A stretch of DNA of 64,000 nucleotides. It comes from Nodosilinea sp. FACHB-141. GTDB taxonomy: Bacteria > Cyanobacteriota > Cyanobacteriia > Phormidesmidales > Phormidesmidaceae. Location: positions 62,001-126,000 of the forward strand of contig NZ_JACJPP010000007.1 in NCBI RefSeq assembly GCF_014696135.1. Direction: 5' to 3'. The position numbers and the translations under genes were made by a program. Under the pieces are notes generated by a model, which was given only the letters and a program-made list of their open reading frames with translations, made no database searches and was not told the DNA's origin. Numbering within the stretch: the first letter of the stretch is position 1; each line of letters opens with the position of its first letter. Below, piece after piece: positions 1 to 10,200 of this stretch.

Positions 1-557
1 GCACAGCCGGACAGGTGATGACGATCACCCTAGCCAGTGAGGATTTTGATCCGGTGTTGTCATTAACCGGGCCTGATGAGACCGAAATCGCGTCTAATGA
101 CGATTTTGGCGGCACTCTAAACTCAACCATTATCATCGAGCTGCCTGAAGATGGTACCTACACTGTAGTGGCCCGGTCATTTTCGGGCCAGGGTGGCGAC
201 TATGACCTCGTTGTGCGCACCTCTACCGAATTTGAGGTGACCTATGCTGAAGCCGAGGCCCTGGCTCTGGCCGAAGACTACACTGGCGCCATTGCTGCCT
301 ACACTGAGGCGATCGCAATTGACCCTGAGCAGTCTTCAGCCTACCTAGGACGGGCCCAGGCCACGCTAGGGCAGGTGTATGTGGAGCAAGGCGATTTAGT
401 AGAAGGGCCAGAGGATATTCCCTTAGAGGCGAGAGAGTCAGTGATTGCCGATTTTGAGCAGGCCGCTACTCTTTTTGAGGCCAACGGATCCGAAGACTGG
501 GCCGCTTCTCTGCGAGAACAGGCCGAGGTGCTGCGCAATGCCGAGAGTCCGCAATAG
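1..557 (+). CDS. PPC-domain / TPR protein, 5' truncated
   Basis: The reading frame is open to the first base, so this is the 3' part of a longer gene. The N-terminal 75 residues resemble the C-terminal half of a bacterial pre-peptidase C-terminal (PPC) beta-sandwich, with FDPVLSLTGPD, ASNDDFGG and LPEDGTYTVVARS. PPC domains occur on secreted or surface proteins. It is followed by a TPR-like helical region (YAEAEALALAEDYTGAIAAY then AIAIDPEQSSAYLGRA), in which repeat units pack as a binding surface. A role in the envelope is inferred; no enzymatic motif is visible. GTG at 15 and ATG at 18 lie inside the PPC domain and are not the real start. A strong terminator follows about 80 bases after the stop. 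Confidence 0.75.
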   Translation, partial: TAGQVMTITLASEDFDPVLSLTGPDETEIASNDDFGGTLNSTIIIELPEDGTYTVVARSFSGQGGDYDLVVRTSTEFEVTYAEAEALALAEDYTGAIAAYTEAIAIDPEQSSAYLGRAQATLGQVYVEQGDLVEGPEDIPLEARESVIADFEQAATLFEANGSEDWAASLREQAEVLRNAESPQ

Positions 558-636
558 GCTGAAACTTTGTAGCAACTTTTCCGGACGAAGTCTCGTCTTA
601 GGTGAAAAGGTGAATGGTAGATGCACCCTGAAAAGT

Positions 637-668
637 CCCACTGGCTACGGCCAGGGGATTTTTTTTTT
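637..668 (+). terminator. Rho-independent terminator of the PPC/TPR gene
   Basis: A short hairpin (CTGGC, TACG loop, GCCAG, at 641-654) is followed at once by G-rich bases and a run of ten T at 659-668. It lies downstream of the plus-strand gene ending at 557. Confidence 0.8.
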
Positions 669-710
669 GCCCCTGTGTTGGCTTGGCCTGATCAACAGGC
701 CCGTTTGGAC

Positions 711-743
711 AAAAAAAGGGATGCAAGCCGTAGCTCGCATCCC
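711..743 (-). terminator. Rho-independent terminator of cpcG
   Basis: Read on the minus strand, GGGATGC pairs with GCATCCC (718-743), with an inner AGC/GCT pairing. The stem is followed by seven T (711-717). It lies 44 bases past the cpcG stop and faces the terminator at 637-668. Confidence 0.9.
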
Positions 744-786
744 CGATGGTGTTCTAGAAACCTAACCGAAGGGCTGCTAAACCCAG

Positions 787-1548
787 TTATGAGGACACTT
801 TGCGGTAGGGTACAGCGGTGGCGATGTTGATGTCGCCGGTGGATACGCGAGCCGGGGCTGCACCACTGGCTCCAATACTGCGGGCCATGCCAAGGAAGGC
901 TTGAGGGTTGCCAGCGGTAACCTTCTTCTCTTGGGGAACGTACCGCTTGACCTGAGACTGCCACACAATCTGAGGGAAGCCCAACTGATTGCGGTGGTAG
1001 GCGTCGTAGCGGGGATTTTTGATGTGGATGGGGCGCTCGCCTTCGGGGCGACCAGGCAGCACTCGGCGCTTTTGATAAGGCACGGTGTTGTAGCCAAAGC
1101 TGGTGAGATACTCTTCGCTGTCGAGCAACTCATCGACTAGGCCTTTAATGCCCTTGTTGGCCACTACGATAGACCAAGCAATTTTTTCGCGATCGCTGTA
1201 CACGTCGCGGCCCAGAATTTTTTGAACGCAGTGCTCAACAAATCTGTAGTTGCTGTTCTTCTCGAAGAAGCTGTTGTAGAAGGTAGGCGACAGCGCCAAG
1301 CCACGAATAAAGTCGCGCACGGTGATCTGACCGTTGCGCAGCTGCGACTCCAGAAAGGTCTGGCGATCGCACTTAAAGGCGTGGAAGAACATCTGCCGAT
1401 AGGCCGCATTAATCAGCGCATCCATGTCGCTGGTATCGTACAGGTCATCGGTGGAGAAAATTCTGGGCTGTTCGTCGCCGCCGATTTCGTAAGCCGCAAC
1501 GCGCTGATTTTGACTGGACGGGGAATAGTTTAGTAACGGAAGAGACAC
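787..1548 (-). CDS. cpcG: phycobilisome rod-core linker polypeptide CpcG
   Basis: This linker attaches phycocyanin rods to the allophycocyanin core of the phycobilisome on the cytoplasmic face of the thylakoid. The 253-residue product begins with the family signature [21 protein letters not shown]. It has one phycobilisome linker domain at about residues 20-155, containing [20 protein letters not shown] and [14 protein letters not shown]. The length is normal for CpcG. The C-terminus is polar and has no membrane helix, so it fits the core-attached CpcG type and not the membrane CpcL type. The start is GTG with GGAG nine bases upstream. The gene stands apart from a cpc operon: its upstream neighbour fumC is unrelated, and it has its own terminator. 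Confidence 0.95.
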   Translation of the reverse strand: MSLPLLNYSPSSQNQRVAAYEIGGDEQPRIFSTDDLYDTSDMDALINAAYRQMFFHAFKCDRQTFLESQLRNGQITVRDFIRGLALSPTFYNSFFEKNSNYRFVEHCVQKILGRDVYSDREKIAWSIVVANKGIKGLVDELLDSEEYLTSFGYNTVPYQKRRVLPGRPEGERPIHIKNPRYDAYHRNQLGFPQIVWQSQVKRYVPQEKKVTAGNPQAFLGMARSIGASGAAPARVSTGDINIATAVPYRKVSS

Positions 1549-1619
1549 GTTTGAATCTCCAGAATCTTAGGAAAATTTACAAACTTTAAGGATGATCATA
1601 CGGGAATGGCTGCCGCGAA

Positions 1620-1637
1620 CCTGAGCAACCTGAGCAA
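1620..1637 (-). promoter_or_regulatory. Tandem 9-mer upstream of cpcG
   Basis: CCTGAGCAA occurs twice back to back (1620-1628 and 1629-1637), 72-89 bases upstream of the cpcG start. It could be a regulator site or chance; no known consensus was recognised. Confidence 0.35.
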
Positions 1638-1692
1638 ATCAACATAGTCCTTAACATTCCACGGGTGTGGACGCTGTAGCGGTTGCTGTGGC

Positions 1693-3093
1693 TCAAGGAT
1701 GGGTCATGCGGTGGGGGATAATTAGCCGGTCAAACTCCGCTTCTGAGACATAACCTAAGGTCAGGGCAGCCTGCTTCAGGGTGAGGTCGTGCTCAAAGGC
1801 GTGGTGGGCAATCTGAGAGGCCTTATCATAGCCAATGGCTGGGCTCAGGGCGGTGACCAGCATCAGCGACTGCTGCACGTACTGGTCGATCCGTTTCAGG
1901 TTGGGGGTCATACCAGCAACCAAAAACTCAGTGAAGTTGTGGCAGCTGTCGGCCATCAGCCGCGCCGATTGCAGCAGATTAAAGATCATCATTGGCTTGT
2001 AGACATTCATCTCCAAATAGCCGCTAGCTCCGGCAAAGGCCACCGCCGCGTCGTAGCCCATGACTTGCACCGCTACCATGGCCAGAGCCTCGCACTGGGT
2101 GGGGTTCACTTTGCCCGGCATAATCGATGACCCCGGCTCATTCTCTGGCAACTGCAACTCCGCGAACCCGGCCCTAGGACCACAACTCAATAGACGAATG
2201 TCGTTGGCAATTTTGTAGAGCGATACCGCTAGGGTCTTGAGCACGCCGCTGGCCATCACTACGGCATCGTGGGCACCCATAACGGTAAATTTGTTGGGGG
2301 CACTGATGAAGGGCAGTCCAGTGATAGCCGCAATGTGCTCGGCGGCGGCTTCTGCAAAGCCAGGTCCAGCATTGATGCCGGTGCCGATCGCCGTGCCCCC
2401 CAGAGCCAGCTCGTACAGCCCTGGCAAGCAGCCCTCAAGGCGTTTCAAATTGTCGTCGAGCATGCCCACATAGCCAGAAAACTCCTGGCCTAGGGTGAGC
2501 GGTACGGCATCCTGCATGTGGGTGCGACCAATTTTGACGATGTCTGCCCAGGCCCGAGCTTTTTCATCCAGGGCATCCCTCAACCGAGTAACGGCGGGGC
2601 TTAGGGTGTGCACGAGAGCCTGAGCAGCGGCGATGTGCATGGCTGTGGGAAATACATCGTTGGATGACTGCGACATATTGACGTGGTCGTTGGGGTGGAT
2701 AGGGGTTTTGCTGCCCATCTCGCCGCCCGCCTGCTCGATCGCCCGGTTAGCGATCACCTCATTGACGTTCATGTTGCACTGGGTGCCGCTGCCGGTCATC
2801 CATACGTGCAGCGGAAAGTGGTCGTCGAGAGTGCCGTCAATCACCTCATCTGCGGCCTGCACAATCAAGTCAGCTTTCTCCTGGGGCAGTTTGCCCAGAT
2901 CAGCATTCGCTAGCGCTGACGCTTTTTTGGCGATTGCGATCGCATGCACCACCTCCAACGGCATTTTGTCTTGCCCAATGGAAAAATAGCGAATTGACCG
3001 CTGGGTCTGGGCTCCCCAGTAACGATCGCTCGGCACAGCGATCGCTCCCATGCTGTCAGTTTCCTGGCGTGTGTGTGGTGTTGGTTCAGCCAT
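1693..3093 (-). CDS. fumC: class II fumarate hydratase
   Basis: Fumarase C interconverts fumarate and L-malate in the cytoplasm. The 466-residue product is of usual class II length. It shows [19 protein letters not shown], the [13 protein letters not shown] segment and the superfamily signature [16 protein letters not shown]. The frame extends 29 codons further upstream to 3180, but that extension overlaps the terminator of the upstream gene and encodes a sequence unlike fumarases. The ATG at 3093, giving [16 protein letters not shown], is therefore preferred. The gene appears to be monocistronic. Confidence 0.95.
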   Translation of the reverse strand: MAEPTPHTRQETDSMGAIAVPSDRYWGAQTQRSIRYFSIGQDKMPLEVVHAIAIAKKASALANADLGKLPQEKADLIVQAADEVIDGTLDDHFPLHVWMTGSGTQCNMNVNEVIANRAIEQAGGEMGSKTPIHPNDHVNMSQSSNDVFPTAMHIAAAQALVHTLSPAVTRLRDALDEKARAWADIVKIGRTHMQDAVPLTLGQEFSGYVGMLDDNLKRLEGCLPGLYELALGGTAIGTGINAGPGFAEAAAEHIAAITGLPFISAPNKFTVMGAHDAVVMASGVLKTLAVSLYKIANDIRLLSCGPRAGFAELQLPENEPGSSIMPGKVNPTQCEALAMVAVQVMGYDAAVAFAGASGYLEMNVYKPMMIFNLLQSARLMADSCHNFTEFLVAGMTPNLKRIDQYVQQSLMLVTALSPAIGYDKASQIAHHAFEHDLTLKQAALTLGYVSEAEFDRLIIPHRMTHP

Positions 3094-3163
3094 TGACGGT
3101 ATTTCCCAGCGCGCTATTCTCCGATTCAACCATAGGGCAAAGCCCTTGAGTGCCTTTCCACAG

Positions 3164-3197
3164 AAAAGCTCCGACGACATGGGTAAGTCGCCGGAGC
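3164..3197 (-). terminator. Rho-independent terminator of the PEP-CTERM gene
   Basis: On the minus strand an 11-base stem with one wobble pair (3187-3197 with 3168-3178) is followed by TTTT (3164-3167). It lies just past the PEP-CTERM stop and inside the longest possible fumC frame, which supports the shorter fumC. Confidence 0.75.
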
Positions 3198-3233
3198 ATT
3201 GTGGGCAATTTTGAGATGTTGAGACTATCTGAC

Positions 3234-3995
3234 CTAACCCTGCTTTTTGCGGGCTAGTCCAGCGGCGCTTAGGCCCACTAGTACTAGGGCCGCGGTAGAG
3301 GCTGGTTCCGGCACGGTCGTGTTCGGTTCTTCGGGAGTGAGGTCACCTTTGGCAACGAAGAACGATGCGTGAGATAAGTCTTTTTGGTCAAAGGTAGCCC
3401 AGGTACCGCTGTTGAAGCTGGTGCTGCTGTCGAAGTAGTAAGCGGTGTAGGCGTTACCGGCCTTAAGACTAATTACAAAAGGACTGGTCACGGTCTCGGC
3501 TAGGCTCCAGGTGCCGCTGCCTTTGCCGGTTTGTACCCAGCTAAAGCCATAATCATTGGGGCCAGAGGAGTTACGACCACCTTCGTATTTACCATCGAAC
3601 ACCCAGTCGTCTCCTAAGGTGCTGTCGAGGAAGGCAGTAAGGTCAGCGCTGATGCCGCTGGTGACATCGTTGCCGGATGAAGTCATGCATTGGCTGTAGC
3701 TGAGGGAAGACCCTCCTGCCAGAGGGTTGCTGGTCACCGAACCGCCAGAACAAGCAAAAGCAGAAGTCGGTTGGCTAGTCGTCGTTACAGGGGGGGCTGC
3801 GGTTGTGGTCGGTGCAGGGGGAGTTGTGGTAGTGGTCGGCGCAGGAGGAGGAGTTGTAGTGGCAGTGTTGCCGTTACCGTTGCCGTTACCGTTGCCATTG
3901 CCATTGCCTTTAACTTTGGCTGATGCTTCGGGAGCAATTGCCCCTAGCAGGCTCACTAGCGCTAGGGCAAGTCCTAGGGTTTTAAACATTTTCAT
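3234..3995 (-). CDS. PEP-CTERM sorting-domain exported protein
   Basis: The 253-residue product has an N-terminal signal peptide ([22 protein letters not shown]). A low-complexity linker follows, made of seven Gly-Asn repeats and then Thr/Pro-rich blocks. A globular domain of unknown function spans about residues 80-215. The C-terminus is a PEP-CTERM tail: VPEPAS, a hydrophobic helix, then RKKQG. Such tails are recognised by exosortase, so the protein is probably exported and processed at the cell surface. The start ATG at 3995 follows GAGG at 11 bases; a TTG at 4004 is too close to that site. No exosortase gene lies in the window. The function of the globular part is unknown. Confidence 0.85.
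   Translation of the reverse strand: MKMFKTLGLALALVSLLGAIAPEASAKVKGNGNGNGNGNGNGNTATTTPPPAPTTTTTPPAPTTTAAPPVTTTSQPTSAFACSGGSVTSNPLAGGSSLSYSQCMTSSGNDVTSGISADLTAFLDSTLGDDWVFDGKYEGGRNSSGPNDYGFSWVQTGKGSGTWSLAETVTSPFVISLKAGNAYTAYYFDSSTSFNSGTWATFDQKDLSHASFFVAKGDLTPEEPNTTVPEPASTAALVLVGLSAAGLARKKQG
3867..3908 (-). repeat. Hexanucleotide repeat coding for (Gly-Asn)7
   Basis: Seven in-frame six-base units (GGCAAT, GGCAAC or GGTAAC on the coding strand) encode seven Gly-Asn pairs after the signal peptide of the PEP-CTERM protein. Copy number could change by slippage without shifting the frame. Confidence 0.85.
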
Positions 3996-4118
3996 GCAGA
4001 GCAAATCCTCTTTAGGTAGGCACTGTAGGCAGTAGCCATAGACGAAAGGGGGCGTTTGCGTCTGATGGTCTCTCCGAGACAGATATAGGTTTTGGGTGTA
4101 CTTCTTTACTAAAACACT

Positions 4119-4152
4119 CTCCGTAATGAAGTGTGTAGGTCAAATTACGGAG
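4119..4152 (-). terminator. Hairpin downstream of the NurA-domain gene
   Basis: CTCCGTAAT (4119-4127) and ATTACGGAG (4144-4152) form a perfect 9-base inverted repeat with a 16-base loop, 35 bases past the NurA stop. The following T content on the minus strand is weak (AGTGTTTTAG). A regulatory role in the leader of the PEP-CTERM gene is an alternative. Confidence 0.45.
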
Positions 4153-4186
4153 CTTTGGAGCAGTTCACCAAGACTTTATGGTGAGC

Positions 4187-5374
4187 CTAACGGCGGCGCT
4201 GTTTGCTGACCATTTTGCGGGAGAGCCGCAGGTTGATGGCTTCGCGATCGGCCCAGTCTTGCAGCACTCGCAGAAAAATATGCTTGTCTTGGCCCTGAAG
4301 TACGGCGGTTTGGTCGGCGGTTTCAATGCTGTAGGGGTAGCCGCCGCCGATAATCACCTCGCCTCTCACCCAGTTGAGGTATTGAGTAATATGGCCGCTT
4401 TCCCACATCCACCGCGGCATTTCAAGCCTTACGGGATGACCGTCGCGAGTGGTTTTGAGATAGGTGAAGGCAATTTGATCGCCGTAGTCGTTGTACTGAT
4501 CCAAAACGCCGCCGCGATCGCACTGAAACACGGCGCTGCGATCGCCCCACTCCATCAGCCGGGCTAGCAGTTGGGCATCATGAATGCCCTCGGTGGCCTC
4601 TAGCCCATAGACGTGGTGCAGCATCGTGGTCAGGTCGCGGGCGTAGGAGGTATCCACATAGCCCACCAAGGGGACACGGCGGCGATCGCTGGCTTCTAGC
4701 AGCGAAAGAATAGACTGCACGTAGGCAGTTTGGCTCTCCTGGTCAAAGGCTTCGGCAAAGGTGACCACCAGCGCCCCGTCGAAAAATACCAGGGTGCGCT
4801 CTGGGTCTTGGCAGGCATTAATGTATTCCACTAGCCGTGCCACTTCCATTTGAAAGCGACGAATGTTGACGCGGCGTTCTACGGGTTGGGCAGGGTTTGG
4901 CCCCAGCTCGGAGGGGGTCATGAGGTCGACCCGCACGTCCTTTTTATAGGGGCGGGTGGCACTGTGGGGGTTCTCAAACCAGCCAATTTGCAGCAGCGCA
5001 ATCGGGATAGAAATATCTTTGCCAGGGGAAATTTGAGAGCCATCCACCGCGAAGGTGGTGATGTCTTCTAGGACGGTCTGCACCCACTGGGCGCTCTGTT
5101 CACGGTTCGTCCAGCGATCGCTCACCGGGCCAGATTCCGTAAAGAAGAACGGCAAGATGCCCTTTTCAGCGGCGATCGCCTCTAAGGGACGAGCTCCCAC
5201 CGGCCCGGTGAGGTTGTCTAACTGAGCGAGCTGCCTGGTGTGTGGCAGGGCGGCAAACTCAATCCACGCTCGATTGTAGGCGTGCATCAGCTCAAACTTA
5301 GCCCGACTGAAGGCGCTAAAGGCATCTCGCTTTTGGTCGAGCAGGGCTTTAATTTGGCTGGAACTCACTGGCAT
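4187..5374 (-). CDS. NurA-domain nuclease (DNA repair)
   Basis: The 395-residue product belongs to the NurA family, 5'-3' nucleases known from archaeal end resection together with the HerA translocase. The metal-binding Asp region is visible as FAVDGSQISPGKD near residue 110. LVFFDGALVV near residue 205 is the second acidic strand, and the C-terminal part carries VIIGGGYPYSIETADQTAVL, typical of cyanobacterial members. No HerA gene is nearby. The gene is apparently monocistronic. Direct participation in repair is inferred from the family only. Confidence 0.75.
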   Translation of the reverse strand: MPVSSSQIKALLDQKRDAFSAFSRAKFELMHAYNRAWIEFAALPHTRQLAQLDNLTGPVGARPLEAIAAEKGILPFFFTESGPVSDRWTNREQSAQWVQTVLEDITTFAVDGSQISPGKDISIPIALLQIGWFENPHSATRPYKKDVRVDLMTPSELGPNPAQPVERRVNIRRFQMEVARLVEYINACQDPERTLVFFDGALVVTFAEAFDQESQTAYVQSILSLLEASDRRRVPLVGYVDTSYARDLTTMLHHVYGLEATEGIHDAQLLARLMEWGDRSAVFQCDRGGVLDQYNDYGDQIAFTYLKTTRDGHPVRLEMPRWMWESGHITQYLNWVRGEVIIGGGYPYSIETADQTAVLQGQDKHIFLRVLQDWADREAINLRLSRKMVSKQRRR

Positions 5375-5644
5375 AACCCATCCATTGCTGAGAACACCTG
5401 TATTAACGGCTGATTCTAGCGGGTTTGCCGTGGCTTTGTCACGCCGGGCTCTTGGAGTTATAGCGATCGCAGGATTATAAATGTATTTGTGGTTGATGCT
5501 AGAGTGCGGTTACCTATCTACTCTTGCGATCGATCAAGCGAGGTAGAGCCAGCATTTCTGACTTCAAAGTTCAGTATTCTTCACCAGGTCTGCAGGGATT
5601 GGCCTCGGGCAGTCTAGAGATAGAGCAATCAACCTCAAAACACT

Positions 5645-5866
5645 ATGGCCCTCAAGCTTTATCTGTTGGCATCGCTGATGGTTTTTCTTCTGGCCATTGG
5701 CTCATTTTTGACCGATCCATCGAACCCCAAGAGCCGCCTCAGCAGCTGGGCTTTTCTGGGTTTGGCCGTGGCGCTTAGCCCGATTACTCTGCCTAATATG
5801 CTGATTAAGCGGATGAGCAAGCCTCGCTCATCCGCTCCCATACGCATGTCATCCTCTAGAGCCTGA
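5645..5866 (+). CDS. Small two-helix membrane protein, unknown function
   Basis: The 73-residue product has two hydrophobic segments (KLYLLASLMVFLLAIGSFL and SSWAFLGLAVALSPITLPNML), followed by a basic Ser/Arg-rich tail. It looks like a small inner-membrane protein. No clear ribosome site is visible before the ATG. Its stop codon lies inside the inverted repeat shared with the convergent chelatase gene. I do not recognise a named family; membrane topology is the only support that it is real. Confidence 0.5.
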   Translation: MALKLYLLASLMVFLLAIGSFLTDPSNPKSRLSSWAFLGLAVALSPITLPNMLIKRMSKPRSSAPIRMSSSRA

Positions 5867-5894
5867 GGCAAAAACACCCTTTCAGGCTCTAGAG
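5854..5894. terminator. 13-base inverted repeat between convergent genes
   Basis: A perfect 13-base inverted repeat (5854-5866 and 5882-5894, loop 15) sits between the convergent stops at 5866 and 5907. It is probably a bidirectional transcription stop, although no T tract follows on either strand. Confidence 0.55.
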
Positions 5895-5906
5895 CTAAAC
5901 CCAGTG

Positions 5907-7115
5907 CTAGTGGTGATGATGACCGTGATCGTGGCTGTGACCGTGATCGTGTCCGGGTAGATGGTGGTCGTGGGTATGACCGTGATGACTGTGCACCGCC
6001 GCCGCCTGGGAAACCGCTAGGGAAGGATTGATCGCTAGGGCGTCTTCTTCCAGCAGATCGGCGATGTGCTTGTCGGCCCAGGTGGCTGCCATAGCTAGGA
6101 AGTCGGGGCGATCGTTAACGCAGGGCATTTGCACATAGGTAACGTCGGGGCGCTTGCGGCGTAGCCCTTCGATAATGTGCTCGACATCCAGCAGGGTTTC
6201 GTGGTTTTCGGTGGCGAAGCCGATGGGCATAAACACCAGGGCGGTGGCTCCCAGATCAATTAAGTTACGGGCCGCTAGGTCAGCGTTGGGCTGGGTCCAC
6301 TTGATCAGCGGGGTGTCGTGGTTGAGCCAGCCTACTGAGATCAATGGGTACTTGTAGATCAGGCGATCGCGCACTTTGTCATAGAGCTTTTGGCTCTCGT
6401 CAATGCCGGAGGTAAAGCCCTTGGCCTCGTGGGGGCAGCCGTGATTCATCAGCACAATGCCGGTTTGGGAGGGTAGGTGGGCCACGGCCAGGTGGTCCTT
6501 AATTTTTTCTTCGACCATGGTCGCCAGGAGGTCGATGTAGTCAGGCGCGTCAAAGAAAGAAGGAATGTAGCGCGTACCCTGGACCCAGTGCTCGGTGCCG
6601 TCGGACAGTTTGACTAGAGCCTGGTTGACCTGCTCGATCGCAATGCCGCTGGTGAAGATGGAGTCAACCACCAACAGGGGATAAATCAGCAGCTTGTCGT
6701 AGCCCTCTGCTTTGACCTGCTCCAGCACCTGGTCGGGTAGGAAGGGCTTGCAGAAGTTGAAGGCTTTGAACACCTTGACGCGATCGCCCCAGCGCTCTTT
6801 CAAATTGGCCTCGATGCCGGCCCGCTGGGCCTCAAAAATAGCGTTGTGGGGAGAGATAAAGTTGCCGTGCTGGTGGCTCCACTCGTGGAGGTCGAAGGCG
6901 GCCAGCACCTTGGCCAGGGGAGGGTAGACCCAGGTTGGTACGGGGGCAAATTTTGCTGTTAGGAGGTTGAGCGCCTGCTCGTTGTAGTTGGCAAAGTCTT
7001 CGTAGCTTTCGACTTCGCCGTAGCCCATCAGCAGCACCGCTACCCTGCTATCGCCAGAGGATGTTGGGTGGGAGTGAGATGCGGATGTCTGAATAACATC
7101 AGGGGTTGCAACCAT
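5907..7115 (-). CDS. Ferrochelatase-like protein with His-rich C-terminus
   Basis: The 402-residue product is a chelatase-fold protein of the type annotated as ferrochelatase in many cyanobacteria. It shows VAVLLMGYGEVESYEDFANY at the N-terminus, a central FKAFNFCKPFLP, and IVLMNHGCPHEAKGF with a candidate metal-handling His. A second fold half contains FMPIGFATENHETLLDVEHI. It differs from the usual cyanobacterial HemH, which ends in a chlorophyll-binding-like helix. Here the last 30 residues are a His/Asp/Gly run, as in nickel, cobalt or zinc storage tails. Insertion of a metal into a tetrapyrrole is inferred, and which metal is open; sirohydrochlorin or cobalt chelation is possible. The start ATG at 7115 is preceded by GGAGGT (Ser/His-rich leader). 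Confidence 0.7.
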   Translation of the reverse strand: MVATPDVIQTSASHSHPTSSGDSRVAVLLMGYGEVESYEDFANYNEQALNLLTAKFAPVPTWVYPPLAKVLAAFDLHEWSHQHGNFISPHNAIFEAQRAGIEANLKERWGDRVKVFKAFNFCKPFLPDQVLEQVKAEGYDKLLIYPLLVVDSIFTSGIAIEQVNQALVKLSDGTEHWVQGTRYIPSFFDAPDYIDLLATMVEEKIKDHLAVAHLPSQTGIVLMNHGCPHEAKGFTSGIDESQKLYDKVRDRLIYKYPLISVGWLNHDTPLIKWTQPNADLAARNLIDLGATALVFMPIGFATENHETLLDVEHIIEGLRRKRPDVTYVQMPCVNDRPDFLAMAATWADKHIADLLEEDALAINPSLAVSQAAAVHSHHGHTHDHHLPGHDHGHSHDHGHHHH

Positions 7116-7287
7116 AGTGCTTGCTCTTTGGAGGTGTATCTTGTATAGGCTAACATCCTCCCCTGGGGGATAACATTAACAAAACCAGCAAGTTACATAG
7201 ACCTGAAAGGGTCTTTGCACCTGGGTCTGCCTGTGTGGGCATGGTACTGAAGCAGCTCGCAGACCTACTATCCCCCCAAGGGAATAT

Positions 7288-10200
7288 CTATTGGCTGGTG
7301 GCAATTTCGGTACTGATCGCTTCGCGAATTGCCTCCAAAAACTCTTGCTCCAGGTAGGGCTTGGTAAAGTAGTCGGTAGCTCCCAGCTGCATGGCCAGCC
7401 AGCGGTGCTTGTTGTTGCTGCGCGAAGTCAGCATCAGGGTGGGAGTTTGGGCCAGGGCCGGGTTTTGGCGGCGGGCGGTGAGAAACTCAAAGCCATTCAT
7501 GTTAGGCATTTCAATGTCGCAGACCACCAGACCCACGGAGGGGTTTTGCTCTAGCTGCTCTAGCCCTTCTTGGCCATCGCGGGCTTGCAGCACTCGGTAA
7601 CCTGCCCGCTCTAGGGAAAGCGCCAGGGTGCGGCGAGAGGTGACGGCATCGTCAACTACCAGCACCGTGGTGGCTGGGTGTAGGGCTGCCTGGGGAATGG
7701 GGTCGGCGGGCAACAGGGGCGTGGGGTGTTCTAAGTCTACCTCCGAGGCATAGGTAGCAGGACGGCTGAGCAGGTCATCCAAGAACGCTTGACCGTCGAT
7801 AACAGGGATGACACTGCCATCGCCCAAAACGGTGCAGCCGTAGGCGTAGGCAGGCGGGCTGAGGGCTGTGCCAAAGGGCTTAATTACCGACTCCTGCTCG
7901 GTGACGAGGCGATCGACCTGGATGGCAAAGTGACGGTCGCCCCGAGCCAAAATTAGCACCGGAGCTTCCCAATCGGCGGGGGAGGGCACCGCCGCTAGCA
8001 CCTGACTCAGAGGTAATTCGGGCCGCAAGCAGCGGTAGGAGAGCAGATTGCCGAGGCCGTAGATAGGTACCCGCTGGTCGTGCCAGCTCAGCCAAGTCTG
8101 ATCAAGGTCTTGGGTTAGTTGGTCAGGGCGGGGCACCAAGATCTCGGTAATGCTGTCGCTACGAAAGGCGATCGGAGTAGACCCCACAAAGCAGATCAGC
8201 AGGTTGACGATGCTCAGGGTCATAGGGAGCGATAAGGTAAACCGGGTACCTGCCCCTGGCACCGACTGGACGGTGACAGTGCCCTTGAGCCGCTGCATTT
8301 GGTCGCGCACCACGTCTAGACCAACCCCCCGTCCCGACAGATCGCTGACCTGCTCGGCAGTGGAAAAACCCGGTTCAAAAAGATAGCGAGAGAGCTGGTC
8401 GGGGCTGGCGGCGCTGGCTTCCTCGGTCGAAAGCCAGTTTAAATCTACCAATCGCTGGCGCACGCGCTCTAGGTCTAGACCCCGGCCATCGTCGCTAACC
8501 TCAATGGCAATCTGGCGGCCTCGGTAGCAGGCTCCCATGGTGATCTGACCAATCTCGGGTTTGCCGTGGCAGCGGCGTTCTTCGGCGGTTTCTAAACCGT
8601 GGTCAAAGCCATTGCGTAGTAGGTGTAGCAGGGGGTCGTAGAGTTTTTCTAGCACGGCCTTATCGACCAGCAGAGCGGTGCCTCCGAGGGTGAGATCGGC
8701 GGGTTTGCCGTAGGTATGAGCGAGGTCTCGCAAAACTCGGGGAAAGCGATTGAGCACCTGGCCCAGGGGCACCATCCGGGCGTACATCAGGTCGTCTTGT
8801 ACCTGGGAGAGCATTTTGCGGTGCTGCCCCAGCAGCTGATCGGTCTGGCGGTTAAACAAAATAATGTCGGCGGCGGCTTCTTCGAGCTGCACCATTTCCT
8901 CAAGCAGAGTTTGGGTGTGGGTGTAGAGGGCCGTGTAAGTGTCCATTTCCAGGGAATCGAAGCCCAAGGGGCGGGCTGGAGCGGCCGGGGGCACAGCGGG
9001 AGTAAACTCGCCGATGGTGACGGGCTGGCGATTGGGAGCAATCAAGATTTGGTCGGAGACGCCTTGCAGTTGTTCTACAGTGGCGCGCACGCGCTCGAAT
9101 CGGCTGACCAGTTCCTTGAGGCCGAGACGGATTTGGTTAGTTTGCAGGGCTAGGCCGTTGCGGTTGATGGTGAGTTCGCCGAGCTGGTTTTCGAGGCGGG
9201 CGAGGCGTTGGGTGTCGACACGGACGGTGAGGGAGGGGGAGATTGAGGGAGATTGGGGGGGTGGGGAAGGTGGGGAGGGAGAGAGGTGAGGAATCGGAGC
9301 CTCATCTGGGGCTGAAATATTGCTGTCAGCAGATGTGGCCTCAATAAACATGGCCTCGATGGCAGGTACGGGGCTAGAGCTAGGGGCGCTGGGATGGTTG
9401 AAGGGGATGGGCGTTGGCGCATCAGATGGGCGGAATTGCTCTAATAGTGGTATGGGTTGGTCGGGATCTGGAACTGGCTGGGACTGGATCAGCCATGCCA
9501 GGGCATCGACATCCGAGGGCAGTTCCGCATTCCAGTCGCTGGCTATTAAATTGTCATCACCAAAAACGGAGGTTAGAAACTGCTCTGAAACCGGTTCTAG
9601 GGACAGCTCTGAGGCTGGTGCTAGGGGAGAATCTGCAATTGATGCTGGGGCTACTTCTAAGGTTGATGTCGGAAGCAGGGCCTCGGCGGCTAGGGCTTGC
9701 AGGGCAGCGGAGGGTTCACCGCCCGTGGTTGAACTGGCGGTCAAGACGGCGGCGCGGCCTTGAGTAAAATCTGCCACGGCCAAGCGAGTAATTTCTATCG
9801 CCTGATCTGGGTTTATGGCTAAGGCCTGGAGAGCAGTTTCGGCAATTTGGGCAAACCCAGGCAGATCGAGCAGTTCGGCAAAGCCCATGAAGATCTCGGC
9901 CTGGGCGCGCAGTTCGCCAGCGACTTCGTGGGCATTGGGCTGCTCTAGTACGTGGGTCAGATGATCTAGCCCTTGCTGCACGTCCACTTCAAAGATAGAG
10001 GTGGCCATATCAAACCCCAGGTCTGAGGAACTGGGGATGAAGTTCTCGGTTTCAACCATGGCGCTGGCGAGGCGGTGCTCCAGATTTTGCAGAATGGGGT
10101 CTGCCTGGGCGAGGGCCTGCTCTCCATCGAACGCGCCCTCGGTGAGCTGTTGAGTAAGGGGCAGTCGCAGGCAATCAAAGGCTTGCAGGAGCTGGTTTTC

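Noticed and set aside
309..316. GCGATCGC octamers here and throughout as a special element
   Set aside because: This is the HIP1 octamer, abundant in many cyanobacterial genomes; useful for assigning the organism but not a local feature.
3094..3180. 29-codon N-terminal extension of fumC
   Set aside because: It overlaps the terminator of the upstream PEP-CTERM gene and has no resemblance to fumarases.
5524..5778. 84-codon plus-strand frame overlapping the small membrane protein
   Set aside because: It is in a different frame and lacks hydrophobic segments; the frame at 5645 makes a plausible two-helix protein.
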